The notes beneath the pieces are model-generated. The model did no database searches and had not been told where the DNA came from. It saw only the letters and a list, made by a program, of their open reading frames with translations. The position numbers and the translations under genes were made by a program. From contig CAWCFV010000002.1 of NCBI GenBank assembly GCA_963794995.1, forward strand, positions 682,001 through 746,000: a stretch of 64,000 bases of DNA, in the 5' to 3' direction. How positions within the stretch are numbered: the first letter of the stretch is position 1; each line of letters starts with the position of its first letter. Below, piece by piece: positions 1-11,145 of the stretch. The stretch comes from CAWCFV01 sp963794995 (GTDB lineage: Bacteria > Actinomycetota > Actinomycetes > JACCUZ01).

Positions 1-1186
1 GCACCCGGTTGCCCTCGGAGAGCTCCCAGAGCGCCTCGAGGTGCCGCTCGGCGTCGAGGACCATCGTGCGGAACTTGTACACCGTGAAGACCGCGCCGTC
101 CCGGCCCACGCGGACCTGCCGGAAGATCACCGGGCCGGGGCTGCTGAGACGCACCCCCACGGCGATCAGGGCCATCACCGGTCCGAGCAGGGTGAGCGCG
201 AGGACCGCGAGCACGCGGTCGAACGCCTCCTTCATCGCCCAGGTCGGTCCGGTGAACTCCGGCTGCTCGACGTAGAGGAGCTGCAGGCCGGACACGGGGC
301 GCACGTGCACCCGCGGGCCGGCGATGTCGGTGAGGGCGGGGGCGACCACGAGGTCGACCCCGGCGCCTTCGAGGTCCCAGCCGAGCCGCTTGAGGACGCC
401 GCTGGTCAGCCCGCGGGAGGCGGTGACCGCGACGGTGTCGACCCCGAGCCGCGCGACCGCGTCGGGAACGCTGGTGAGCGAGCCGACCACGGGCACGGAC
501 GAGCTGTCGGTGTCGTCGCCCGGCGGCACACAGGCACCGACGACCTTCAGCCCGGCGTAGGGCTCGCGCTCCAGCTCGGCGACGAGCGCGTCGACCTCCT
601 CGCGACCACCGACCGCCAGCACCCGGTGCGACCAGTTGCTGGACCGGCGCCGGGCGCGGTGCAGCACCTTGCGCGCCGTCCACCGCCCGAGCAGCAGGAG
701 GAACGTGCCGCTCGCGAAGGCCACCGCGAGCAGGAAGCGGGACAGCTCGAACTGGGTCATGTAGCTGGCGATGGCGACGAGGCCCCAGAAGTACACGCTG
801 GCCCGCACGACCCGCCGGTACTCCTCGCCCCCGACGCCGAGGACGCGGGCGTCGTAGGTGCGGGTCGCGAGCAGCATCGCGACCCAGGCGATGGCGAGCA
901 CGGGGCCCACGACCAGGTAGGACGAGAGGTCCAGGTCGGCGAGCCGGTCGGGGAGCGAGATCCGCGACCGCTCACGGCCGAACCGGTCGGCCAGCGCCGT
1001 GAAGCGGACCACCAGGGCGCCGGTCAGCGTCAGCGCCACGACGGCGCTGTCGAGCAGGAGGAGGCGTCGGCTGAGCCGGCGCAGCCAGCGGGTGTCGGCG
1101 CCGACGGTGGGGCGGCCGGCGACGCGGGCGGACGCGGCGACCTCGAGCGAGCGCGCCAATGCGCGCTCAGGCACTACCGAGGTCAT
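1..1186 (-). CDS. Polyprenyl-phosphate sugar-1-phosphate transferase (WcaJ/ExoY type), 3' end cut by window edge
   Basis: Likely transfers a sugar-1-phosphate onto undecaprenyl phosphate at the inner face of the membrane, the first step of exopolysaccharide or capsule unit assembly. The ATG at 1184-1186 follows a GGGAGGGAG ribosome site. The visible 395 residues show several hydrophobic segments between about residues 40 and 180, a Rossmann-like nucleotide-binding segment (VLAVGGREEVD), and the start of the bacterial sugar transferase domain (FDRVLAVLALTLLGP, then PVIFRQVRVGRDG with the family Arg-x-Gly). The conserved C-terminal catalytic part lies beyond position 1. The sugar cannot be told from sequence. 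The 266 bp upstream hold an AT-richer patch near 1305-1320 that may be promoter DNA. Confidence 0.85.
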   Translation of the reverse strand, partial: MTSVVPERALARSLEVAASARVAGRPTVGADTRWLRRLSRRLLLLDSAVVALTLTGALVVRFTALADRFGRERSRISLPDRLADLDLSSYLVVGPVLAIAWVAMLLATRTYDARVLGVGGEEYRRVVRASVYFWGLVAIASYMTQFELSRFLLAVAFASGTFLLLLGRWTARKVLHRARRRSSNWSHRVLAVGGREEVDALVAELEREPYAGLKVVGACVPPGDDTDSSSVPVVGSLTSVPDAVARLGVDTVAVTASRGLTSGVLKRLGWDLEGAGVDLVVAPALTDIAGPRVHVRPVSGLQLLYVEQPEFTGPTWAMKEAFDRVLAVLALTLLGPVMALIAVGVRLSSPGPVIFRQVRVGRDGAVFTVYKFRTMVLDAERHLEALWELSEGNRV

Positions 1187-1452
1187 GCTCTCCCTCCCTG
1201 GTGCCGACCGACGAGCCGCACGGCAGGGTGCCTCACCGGTCGCGAGCCTGTCGCAGGGTAGCGGGCGCGTCCCGTCCGGTGACAAACCCTTGCGGCCATC
1301 GTGGTCGAAATATACCGGTTCGTGGCGCTTGGGCGTGATCTTGAGCCCTCCCGTGACCTCACACCACACACGACGCGCGAGAGGGCCGTTCGGTTACCTG
1401 CAATCTTCCAGCGATTCGTCCAGCGGTCGGATGTGCCGCCCGGCGGCAGACC

Positions 1453-2010
1453 TCAGCCCGCGGGCCGTGAGCCGTCGTAGGTCGACCCCCGCGCCGAGAG
1501 CACGACCAGCAGGACCCCTGCGCAGACGATCGCGGAGTCGGCCAGGTTGAACACCGGCCAGTGCGGCAGCTCGAGGAAGTCGACCACGTGTCCACGACCG
1601 GGAGCCGGCGCCCGGAACAACCGGTCGACCAGGTTCCCCAGCGCGCCGCCGAGCACCAGCCCGAGGGCCACGGCCCACGGCAGGCTGCGCAGCCGGCGGG
1701 CCAGCCGCAGGATCACGACCACGACGACCAGGGCCACCGCCGTGAAGGCGACCGTCAGCCCCTGGGCCAGACCGAACGCCGCCCCCGGGTTCCGGACGAG
1801 CCGCAGGGTGAGCAGGCCGCCGAGGAGCTCGACCGGCGCACGGTCACCGAGCTCTCGCACCGCCAGCCACTTGGTGGCGAGATCGGCGAGCAGCACCGCC
1901 GCGGCGACCCCGAGCAGCAGCGGCAGCCGGGTGAACCCCCCGGTGGCCGGCTCGACCGGCGGCCCGCCCTCGCTCAGCGGCGCTCCTCCCGCTGCTTGCA
2001 CGTCATGCAC
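1453..2010 (-). CDS. lspA: Lipoprotein signal peptidase (signal peptidase II)
   Basis: Aspartyl membrane protease that cleaves the signal peptide of prolipoproteins after lipidation of the lipobox cysteine. The 185-residue protein has four hydrophobic helices. The conserved blocks are visible: VRNPGAAFGLAQG, GNLVDRLFRAP with one catalytic Asp, and FNLADSAI with the other. It follows the DksA/TraR-like gene in the same direction. ATG at 2010 overlaps that gene by about 37 bp. A CTG at 1975-1977 sits in a CTGA overlap with the upstream stop and is an alternative start, which would remove 11 residues of non-conserved N-terminus. The nearby fasciclin lipoprotein (55.2 kb) is the kind of substrate this enzyme processes. 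Confidence 0.93.
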   Translation of the reverse strand: MHDVQAAGGAPLSEGGPPVEPATGGFTRLPLLLGVAAAVLLADLATKWLAVRELGDRAPVELLGGLLTLRLVRNPGAAFGLAQGLTVAFTAVALVVVVVILRLARRLRSLPWAVALGLVLGGALGNLVDRLFRAPAPGRGHVVDFLELPHWPVFNLADSAIVCAGVLLVVLSARGSTYDGSRPAG

Positions 2011-3182
2011 AGCGTCGCCCGGGGAAAGACCTGCAGGCGTGCCTTGCCGATGGGGTTGCCACAGTTCTCGCAGATTCCGTAGGAGCGGTTGGCGATGCGA
2101 GCGAGGGCCCGCTCGGCCTGCACCAGCATGTCACGGGTGTTGTTGGCCAGGGACATCTCGTGCTCGCGCTCGAAGGTCTTGCTGCCCGCGTCGGCGGCAT
2201 CGTCGCCCGCGCCGTCGCCGGAGTCGCGCAACATGTCGTCGATCTCGTGCTCCGCGAGGTCGAGCTCGTCGCGCAGCCGCTTGACCTCGTCCCGCAGCTC
2301 ACCGCGCACCTCGGCCAGCTCGGCCTTCGTCCAGGGCTCCTCGTCGGCCCGGACGACCAGCGCCCGCGGCTCGGTGGTCGACGTCGTGGGCCCCGGTGCC
2401 TTCCGCGCGGCGGGCACCTCGGACTGCGGTGTCCGGACGACGGGCTCGGGCGCGATCTTCGTGCTCCGCCGCCCGGGGGGGCTCGCCGAGGTCGCCTTGG
2501 CGGCAGGGGCCGGGGCGGCCGGAGCCGCCTTCGTGGCCGGCGTCTTCGTGGCGGGCGCTGCCTTCGTCGGCGGCGCCTTCTTCACCGGGGCTGCCTTCTT
2601 CGCCGTCGCCTTCTTCACCGGGGCGGCCTTCTTCGCCGGCGTCTTCTTCGCCGGCGCCTTCTTCGCGGGCGCAGCCTTCTTGACCGGCGCAGCCTTCTTC
2701 GCCGTCGCAGCCTTCTTCGCCGGCGCCTTCTTCACCGGCGCAGCCTTCTTCGCGGGCGCAGCCTTCTTCGCGGACGCAGCCTTCTTCGCGGGCGCAGCCT
2801 TGTTCGACGTCGTCTTCTTCGCGGGCGCAGCCTTCTTCGCGGACGCAGCCTTCTTCGCCGGCGCAGCCTTCTTCGCCGTCGTCTTCTTCGCGGGCGCAGC
2901 CTTCGTCGCCGTCGTCTTCTTCGCCGGCGCAGCCTTCTTCGCCGTCGTCTTCTTCGCCGGCGCAGCCTTCTTCGCGGTGGACTTCTTGGCCACCGCCGCC
3001 TTCTTGGCCGGCGCCGCCTTCTTGGCTGCCGCCTTCGTCGCGGAGACCGTGGTCCCGGTACGACGGGAGGCCGCAGCGCTCACGGTCGCGCGGCGGACTG
3101 CGGCGGCCCGCGCCGCGACAGCACTGCGCACGCGGCCCACGACCGTGGCGGAGCCCCGGTCCGTGCTGGGCTGGTCAACCAT
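1974..3182 (-). CDS. DksA/TraR C4 zinc-finger protein with long histone H1-like Lys/Ala repeat
   Basis: About 402 residues in two parts. The first roughly 250 residues are a low-complexity run of AAPAKK / KKAAPAKK units, strongly basic and like the C-terminal tail of bacterial histone H1-like proteins, so DNA or RNA binding is plausible. After an acidic linker, a DksA/TraR domain follows: an acidic helical pair (LRDELDLAEHEIDDML) and a C4 zinc finger with Cys pairs in GICENCGNP and TLCMTCKQ. DksA-family proteins bind the RNA polymerase secondary channel; whether this one does is not shown. The start at 3182 was chosen because GAGGGG lies 8 bases upstream; an in-frame ATG at 3206 lacks a site. 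lspA follows. Confidence 0.85.
   Translation of the reverse strand: MVDQPSTDRGSATVVGRVRSAVAARAAAVRRATVSAAASRRTGTTVSATKAAAKKAAPAKKAAVAKKSTAKKAAPAKKTTAKKAAPAKKTTATKAAPAKKTTAKKAAPAKKAASAKKAAPAKKTTSNKAAPAKKAASAKKAAPAKKAAPVKKAPAKKAATAKKAAPVKKAAPAKKAPAKKTPAKKAAPVKKATAKKAAPVKKAPPTKAAPATKTPATKAAPAAPAPAAKATSASPPGRRSTKIAPEPVVRTPQSEVPAARKAPGPTTSTTEPRALVVRADEEPWTKAELAEVRGELRDEVKRLRDELDLAEHEIDDMLRDSGDGAGDDAADAGSKTFEREHEMSLANNTRDMLVQAERALARIANRSYGICENCGNPIGKARLQVFPRATLCMTCKQREERR
2560..3035 (-). repeat. Imperfect tandem codon repeat encoding KKAAPAKK-type units
   Basis: The coding strand repeats short GCC/AAG/CCG blocks for nearly 480 bp; on the plus strand this reads as recurring GCCTTCTTCGC. It encodes the basic tail of the DksA/TraR-like protein. 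Such a tract can change length by slippage or unequal recombination, so length differences between strains are expected. Confidence 0.8.
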
Positions 3183-3375
3183 CTCGGTCCCCTCGCCTGC
3201 CGACATGAACCACAGAGCGTGATGTCTTCTCACGCCAGCGTGACCGATGCCACGAATGGTGGGGCAGAGGATAGGTCCCGCCGGAGCGCCGGACAAACCG
3301 GCGCGCCGGTCCGGTGGGCCGCTGACCTGCGGCAACCCGATCCCGGTTGCGTCCCTCGGTAGAGTCCTGGCGTAC

Positions 3376-3600
3376 CTGCAGAGGCGACGACGGGCCATCA
3401 CCCCCGAGCCGCCGGAAGAACACCCACCGCACACCGGCGGCGAGGTCACTAGACCCGGCAGCAGGACGAACCGAGCGGGCTGTGCCCGCGCCCCGGGCCA
3501 CGCCCGCGGCGCGACCGGTCAAGGAGGGTGGTACCGCGGGGCCGCAGGACCGGGCCTCGTCCCTTCGGCAGCGACCGACCGTCGAGCACCGCCGAAGGAG
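3376..3600 (+). promoter_or_regulatory. T-box riboswitch (translational type, short stem I) controlling ileS
   Basis: The T-box core AGGGTGGTACCGCGG is at 3525-3539; its TGGT can pair with the ACCA end of uncharged tRNA. A small hairpin upstream (CGGG 3391-3394 with CCCG 3403-3406) has an ATC isoleucine specifier in the loop at 3397-3399. Two exclusive pairings are visible. CCTTCGGC (3562-3569) is complementary to GCCGAAGG (3591-3598), which would hide the ileS ribosome site AAGGAG at 3595-3600. The CCCTT at 3561-3565 can instead pair with AAGG/AGGG at 3521-3527 in the antisequestrator. No U-tract follows, so control of translation is inferred. The short stem I matches what is known for actinobacterial ileS leaders. 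Confidence 0.88.
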
Positions 3601-3609
3601 CACCCCGCC

Positions 3610-6783
<3,174 letters not shown>

Positions 6784-6975
6784 CTCGGTAAAGATTCGGC
6801 CTCGACGGGGTCATCGCGGGGTCGCCGCCGAGCCTGCCGGTGTGGCGTTACGGTGAACCACCCGTTCGGCCCAGTGAAGAACAGGGGGGGTGCGAACCGA
6901 TACTTCCAGCAGTCGCCGGGACTTCCGCAGGGACACCGCCCCCACGGACCCGGCCCTGAGCAGTCGGAGGTCGAG

Positions 6976-7458
6976 GTGCCGCTCCACGTCGTCCCGGTCG
7001 GGGGCCCGGTCGTCCCCGGGCTCAAGCTGAAGGCCGGGGCCGTCGCCGTCCCCGCCCTGGCCAGTCATGTGCGCCCCTCCCTCGTCCTCGCCGAGCGCGA
7101 GAGCCGGGAGCTGCTCGCCGCCGCGGGGAGGCAGGACGTCGGGCTCGACGGCCGCTTCGCCGCTGGTCCGGCCGGCATCCAGGTCTGGAGCGGCCCGTTC
7201 GACGGCCCGAGCGGCAGCCACGGGAGCGCCGTGCACCTCGGTTCGGTCGACTGGAGCTACGACACCCCCGCCAAGCACTACGTGACGATCTATCGCGCCA
7301 TGGTCACCCAGGCCGGTGTCGACGCGGGCGAGACCACCTTCACGATCCTGTCCAGCGTGCTGGCCCTCGGCGGCCTGCCCGTCGACGGCAACCGCGTCTC
7401 GCTGCCGGCCCCGCCGCCGCGCGACCCCTTCCGCCGGCTGGCCACCGCAGGCGTCTGA
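6976..7458 (+). CDS. Conserved-looking hypothetical protein, start uncertain
   Basis: No family recognised. From GTG 6976 the frame encodes about 160 soluble residues, with ordinary high-GC codon use through 7458; central stretches are GPAGIQVWSGPFDG and VDWSYDTPAKHYVTIYR. The frame stays open up to GTG 6853, but that stretch has poorer third-position GC. A GTG at 6890 in another frame opens a coding-looking N-terminus (DFRRDTAPTDPALS), so a single-base shift near 6960 joining the two is possible. It sits between ileS and a strong hairpin terminator, in the ileS direction, about 190 bp after the ileS stop. Confidence 0.6.
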   Translation: MPLHVVPVGGPVVPGLKLKAGAVAVPALASHVRPSLVLAERESRELLAAAGRQDVGLDGRFAAGPAGIQVWSGPFDGPSGSHGSAVHLGSVDWSYDTPAKHYVTIYRAMVTQAGVDAGETTFTILSSVLALGGLPVDGNRVSLPAPPPRDPFRRLATAGV

Positions 7459-7484
7459 CCCGCCCCGGACACCCCGGACACACG

Positions 7485-7518
7485 AACGCCGGCGGCCCCT
7501 CGGGGGGCCGCCGGCGTT
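7485..7518. terminator. Strong hairpin terminator between converging genes
   Basis: A perfect 15-bp inverted repeat (AACGCCGGCGGCCCC, 7485-7499, and its complement, 7504-7518) with a 4-base loop TCGG. It lies between the hypothetical gene on the plus strand and divIVA on the minus strand, so it can serve both. There is no U-tract, as is common in GC-rich actinobacteria. Confidence 0.8.
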
Positions 7519-7550
7519 CCGTGTCGCGAGCTGCGTGTGTCGTGGGCTGA

Positions 7551-8399
7551 TCAGCCGTTGTCGCCGCCGTAGCCGGGCTGCTGCGGCGGGCCGCTCGGCT
7601 GGTCCCCGCCACCGACGGGGGCTCCGGGAGCGAACGGGCTGCGCGCCGGCTGCCCGCCCTGCGGCTGGGCGGCAGGAGCCCCGCCACCCTGCGCTGCGCC
7701 CTGCTGGGCGCCGGCGGGGGCCTCGGTGGAGCGACCGTCGAGCTCACGGAGCTGGCCCTCGAGGTAGGACTTGAGCCGGCTGCGGTACTCGCGCTCGAAG
7801 GACCGCAGCTTCTCGACCTCGCGCTCGAGAGTCGACCGCTCGGTCTCCAGCGAGCCGATCATCTGCCGGTGCTTGTCCTCGGCCTCCCGCTTGAGCTGGT
7901 CGGCGCGGGTCCGGGCCTCACCGATGATCCGGTCGGCCTGGGTGCGCGCTTCCGCGATGTGCTCGTCGGCCGTGCGCTGGGCCAGGGCCAGGATGCCGGT
8001 CGCGGTCTCCGAGGGAGCCGCAGCCTGCGCAGCGGCCGCCGGCTGGGCGGCAGGCTGGGCAGGAGCCGGAGCCGGGCGGTTGGCAGCCTCGGCGAGCTGG
8101 CGCTGGGCGGCCGCGAGCTTCTGGCGCAGCTCGTCGTTCTCCCGCGCGATCGCCGGGTCGGGCGCCGCCTGCGGAACGGCCTGCGGTGCCGCCGGTGCCG
8201 CCGGTGCCTGCTGGGCGGTGTCGCCACCGCGCCCGGCGGCTGCCAGCTTGGAGCGCAGCTCGTCGTTCTCGCGGTAGAGGCGGGTGAGCTCGGCCTCCAC
8301 CTCGTCGAGGAACTCGTCGACCTCGGTCTCGTCGTAGCCAGGCTTGAGCCGGGTGCTCGTGAACTGCTTGTTGGCCACGTCCTCGGGGGTCAGCGGCAT
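7551..8399 (-). CDS. divIVA: Polar growth and septum-site protein DivIVA/Wag31
   Basis: Coiled-coil scaffold that binds curved membrane at poles and septa and directs peptidoglycan synthesis in actinobacteria. The 282-residue protein opens with the DivIVA lipid-binding motif (MPLTPEDVANKQFTSTRL, then YDETEVDEFLDEVEAEL). Coiled-coil segments (LYRENDELRSKL; RSTLEREVEKLRSFEREYRSRLK) flank an Ala/Pro/Gln-rich linker near residues 60-125, and the tail is Gly/Pro/Gln-rich. It is the last gene of the dcw run and ends at the terminator. About 200 bp separate it from yggT, enough for its own promoter. Confidence 0.95.
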   Translation of the reverse strand: MPLTPEDVANKQFTSTRLKPGYDETEVDEFLDEVEAELTRLYRENDELRSKLAAAGRGGDTAQQAPAAPAAPQAVPQAAPDPAIARENDELRQKLAAAQRQLAEAANRPAPAPAQPAAQPAAAAQAAAPSETATGILALAQRTADEHIAEARTQADRIIGEARTRADQLKREAEDKHRQMIGSLETERSTLEREVEKLRSFEREYRSRLKSYLEGQLRELDGRSTEAPAGAQQGAAQGGGAPAAQPQGGQPARSPFAPGAPVGGGDQPSGPPQQPGYGGDNG

Positions 8400-8598
8400 G
8401 GCGTCGAGTCTCCTCGCTAGTCGTTCGGCGTCCCCGACGTGGTCGCGAGCCTACGCGCGAGCACGTGCGGTGGTGCGTCGTCTGCTGTTCGGGTGGTGCC
8501 GGTGGTGCGGTGGTTCTCGGGGAATCATTCCCCATCGGACAGCGCGTGGCGAACTCCACCACGCGTGGCACGGGGGTCAGGCGGCGGCGGGAAGCCTC

Positions 8599-8895
8599 TC
8601 AGACCGCGATGAAGGTCGTCAGGTAGATCCCGATCTGCACGAGCACCACGAGCACCAGGAAGGACAGGTCCAGGTTGATCTGGCCCAGCTTCAACGGCGG
8701 GATCACCCGTCGCAGCGCCTTCAACGGGGGGTCGGTCACCGTGTAGATCGCCTCGGCCGCCACGAGCAGCGGTCCCCGCGGGCGCCACGAGCGCGCGAAC
8801 ATCTGGATGTAGTCGAGCACCAACCGGGCGATGAGGACCAGGAAGAACAACCAGAGCAGGATGTAGACGACGTCGCCCACGGGGCCGCGTGTCAT
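8599..8895 (-). CDS. YggT family membrane protein
   Basis: A 98-residue integral membrane protein with two hydrophobic helices: ILLWLFFLVLIARLVLDYI near the N-terminus and LSFLVLVVLVQIGIYL near the C-terminus. Between them is the family signature region TDPPLKALRRVIPP. YggT proteins are encoded between sepF and divIVA in many actinobacteria and are linked to division or envelope stress by context; no biochemical activity is established. It lies 86 bp after sepF. Confidence 0.9.
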   Translation of the reverse strand: MTRGPVGDVVYILLWLFFLVLIARLVLDYIQMFARSWRPRGPLLVAAEAIYTVTDPPLKALRRVIPPLKLGQINLDLSFLVLVVLVQIGIYLTTFIAV

Positions 8896-8981
8896 CGCGT
8901 CACGCCCGCGGGCGCTGGGGGTCTCTCGGGCACGCCGACGACCCTAAGGCACCGGCGGCGGTGCACCGGTGCGCGCCCCCG

Positions 8982-9491
8982 CTAGCTCTGGTTGAAGAAG
9001 CCGCTCTCGGCCATCCGGGCCTTGTCCTCGGCGGTGACGGTGACGTCGGCCGGGGACAGCAGGAAGACCTTGTTGGTCACGCGCTCGATCGTGCCGCGCA
9101 GGCCGAAGACCAGGCCTGCGGCGAAGTCGACCAGCCGCTTCGCGTCGGAGTCGTCCATGTCGGAGAGGTTCATGATGACCGGCGTCGACTCCCGGAAGCT
9201 CTCGCCGATCTGCTTCGCCTCGTTGTACGTCCGCGGGTGGATCGTCGTGATGCGGTCGAACGCGCGGGAGGAGGACAGCGACGGGCGGCGCTCCGGCATC
9301 GTGGCGACGGCTCCGTGCCGCTCCTCGCGCAGCGCGGAGGTGCCGGCGGTGCGATGGGCCCCGCGGCCGTCGTGGTCGGCGCCGTCGGCCTGGTAGCCGT
9401 CGTCGTACTCGTCGTACTCGTCGTACTGGTAGCGGTCGTCCTCCTCGACGAGGCCGAGGTAGACCATTGCTTTGCGCATCGCGCCGGCCAT
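8982..9491 (-). CDS. sepF: Cell division protein SepF
   Basis: Membrane anchor and partner of FtsZ at the septum. The 169-residue protein has the N-terminal amphipathic membrane-targeting helix (MAGAMRKAMVYLGL), an acidic linker with a DEYDEYD repeat encoded by three 9-bp units at 9402-9428, and the SepF core from about residue 80 (TIHPRTYNEAKQIGESFR, PVIMNLSDMDDSDAKRLVDF, GLRGTIERVTNKVFLLSP). It lies about 100 bp after yggS in the dcw direction. Actinobacteria lack FtsA, so SepF is expected to be the main FtsZ tether here. Confidence 0.96.
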   Translation of the reverse strand: MAGAMRKAMVYLGLVEEDDRYQYDEYDEYDDGYQADGADHDGRGAHRTAGTSALREERHGAVATMPERRPSLSSSRAFDRITTIHPRTYNEAKQIGESFRESTPVIMNLSDMDDSDAKRLVDFAAGLVFGLRGTIERVTNKVFLLSPADVTVTAEDKARMAESGFFNQS

Positions 9492-9590
9492 GCCTGACTG
9501 CCCTCCGCTCGGGGTGGACGGACCCCGTACCGACTCCTGGTCCGACCGGGCCGGACCCCCTCACGGGGATGCTGCGGCCTGGCTGCGACG

Positions 9591-10322
9591 CTACCGGAGC
9601 GGAGGCCGCGAACCGAGCAACGCGGTGCCGACGCGCAGGTGTGTCGCGCCGTGCCTGAGGGCGGCCTCGAGGTCCCCGCTCATGCCCGCGGAGACGACCC
9701 CGGCCCCGGGATGGTCCCGTCGCAGGCTCGCGGCGACCGCTGCGAGCCGGCCGAACGCCTCGTCCGGGTCCCCACCGAGTGGCGCGACGGCCATGACGCC
9801 GGCCAGCTCGAGGTGGTCCGCGGCCTGCACCGCGTCGGCGACGGACGGGACGTCGGCGGGTGCGGCCCCGCCCCGGCCGGGGTCGTCGAGGGCGAGGTCG
9901 ACCTGGACCAGGCAGGACAGGCTCCGGCCGGCCCTGTCGGCGGCCCGGTCGAGGGCGGCGACCAATCGCGGCCGGTCGACCGAGTGCACGACGTCCATGC
10001 GCGCGGCCACCACCCCGGTCTTGTTGGTCTGCAGCTGCCCGACGAAGTGCCATCGCAGGTCGGTCGCGCCGCCGGACCGGCACTCCGTGGCCTTGGCGTC
10101 CGCCTCGTCGGCCCGGTTCTCCCCGACGTCGCGGACCCCGAGGGCCGCCAGGTGCAGCACGTCGGTGGCCGGGAACGTCTTGGTGACCGCCACGATCGTG
10201 ACCTCGCCGCGGTCCCGCCCGGCTGCGGCGCAGGCAGCCGCGACCCGTGCCTCGACGGCCTCGAGGTTGGCCGCGATCTGGCCGCGCCGTCCTGACGGCG
10301 CGGCCGCCGGAGGGCCGGTCAC
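9591..10322 (-). CDS. yggS: YggS/PLPBP family pyridoxal phosphate homeostasis protein
   Basis: A 243-residue single-domain PLP-binding protein of alanine racemase type III fold, thought to buffer free PLP. The PLP lysine is in VAVTKTFPA. Other family blocks are visible: LGVRDVGENRADEADAK, WHFVGQLQTNK, HSVDRPRLV, and SAGMSGDLEAALRHGATHLRVGTALLG. The GTG start at 10320-10322 overlaps the pgeF stop as GTGA, implying translational coupling. The position between pgeF and sepF is the usual one in actinobacteria. Confidence 0.95.
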   Translation of the reverse strand: MTGPPAAAPSGRRGQIAANLEAVEARVAAACAAAGRDRGEVTIVAVTKTFPATDVLHLAALGVRDVGENRADEADAKATECRSGGATDLRWHFVGQLQTNKTGVVAARMDVVHSVDRPRLVAALDRAADRAGRSLSCLVQVDLALDDPGRGGAAPADVPSVADAVQAADHLELAGVMAVAPLGGDPDEAFGRLAAVAASLRRDHPGAGVVSAGMSGDLEAALRHGATHLRVGTALLGSRPPLR

Positions 10323-11047
10323 GCCACCACCACGCCGGCGCACCGGCCGGTGACGCCGTCGCGCCGGTAGGAGTAGAGGTCGGCCGTCTCCACCGTGCAC
10401 GGCGGGTCGACCTCGACCTGCCCGACCCCCGCCGCCGTGAGCTGGGCCACGACCCCGGCCCGCAGGTCGAGGGCTGCACCGCCCGCGCGGCTGGTCGCCC
10501 GGGCGGCGGGGACGGCGGCGGCGACCTCGTCGGCCATCGCCTCCGGGACCTCGTAGCAGGCTCCGCACACCGCCGGCCCGACCAGGGCGGCGATCCGGTC
10601 CGGTCGGGCGCCGAGGGCGCCCAGCGCCCCGAGGGTCGCCGGCACGATGCCGGCCAGCAGGCCCCGGCGACCCGCGTGCGCGACGCCCACGGCGCCGCCG
10701 TCGCGGTCCGCGAGCAGGACGGGGACGCAGTCGGCGGCCAGCACGACCAGGGCCAGGCCCGCCTCGGCGGTGACCAGCGCGTCGGCGACCGGTGGCGGCT
10801 CCCCCGGCTCGGGCGCGTGCTCGACGACGGCGACCTCCGCACCGTGGACCTGGGACATGAACACCAGCCGTGCGGGGTCCACCCCGAGCGCGAGGGCGAG
10901 CAGCCGACGGTTCTCGCCCACCGCCGCCGGGTCGTCCCCCACGTGGTCGCCGAGGTCCAGCGCGTCGTACGGCGGGCCGCTCACGCCGCCGTGCCGGTCG
11001 GTCAGCGCGTAGCGCGCGGACGCGAGCGGACCGGTACGACGCAGCAT
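10319..11047 (-). CDS. pgeF: Laccase-domain protein (PgeF/YfiH family)
   Basis: Copper or zinc cysteine/histidine-site enzyme of the YfiH family. Members have been described as peptidoglycan editing factor, multicopper phenol oxidase or purine nucleoside phosphorylase, so the exact substrate is left open. The 242-residue protein carries the metal-site blocks SQVHGAEV, LAADCVPVLLAD, HAGRRGLLAG and GPAVCGACYEV. It follows ftsZ, but a hairpin lies between them (11084-11126), so its level may be lower than that of FtsZ. ATG 11047 was taken as start because homology begins there. Confidence 0.93.
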   Translation of the reverse strand: MLRRTGPLASARYALTDRHGGVSGPPYDALDLGDHVGDDPAAVGENRRLLALALGVDPARLVFMSQVHGAEVAVVEHAPEPGEPPPVADALVTAEAGLALVVLAADCVPVLLADRDGGAVGVAHAGRRGLLAGIVPATLGALGALGARPDRIAALVGPAVCGACYEVPEAMADEVAAAVPAARATSRAGGAALDLRAGVVAQLTAAGVGQVEVDPPCTVETADLYSYRRDGVTGRCAGVVVA

Positions 11048-11083
11048 GCCGCCGAGCCTAGGGCGGCGACCCGGACATGGGAC

Positions 11084-11126
11084 GGACCGGTCGGCAGGGC
11101 CCTGCGGGTGTCCTGCCGACCGGTCC
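11084..11126 (-). terminator. Hairpin (partial terminator) between ftsZ and pgeF
   Basis: A perfect 15-bp inverted repeat (GGACCGGTCGGCAGG, 11084-11098, pairing with 11112-11126) with a 13-base loop, starting about 20 bp after the ftsZ stop. No U-tract is present. It may end or attenuate transcription so that ftsZ is made in excess over the downstream genes. Confidence 0.65.
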
Positions 11127-11145
11127 GGGTCGGGGGTGTGTGCGG

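Noticed and set aside
2089..3222. Long plus-strand frame rich in Phe/Ala/Gly opposite the DksA/TraR gene
   Set aside because: It is the mirror of the Lys/Ala repeat; the minus-strand frame has a zinc finger, a ribosome site and sensible codon use.
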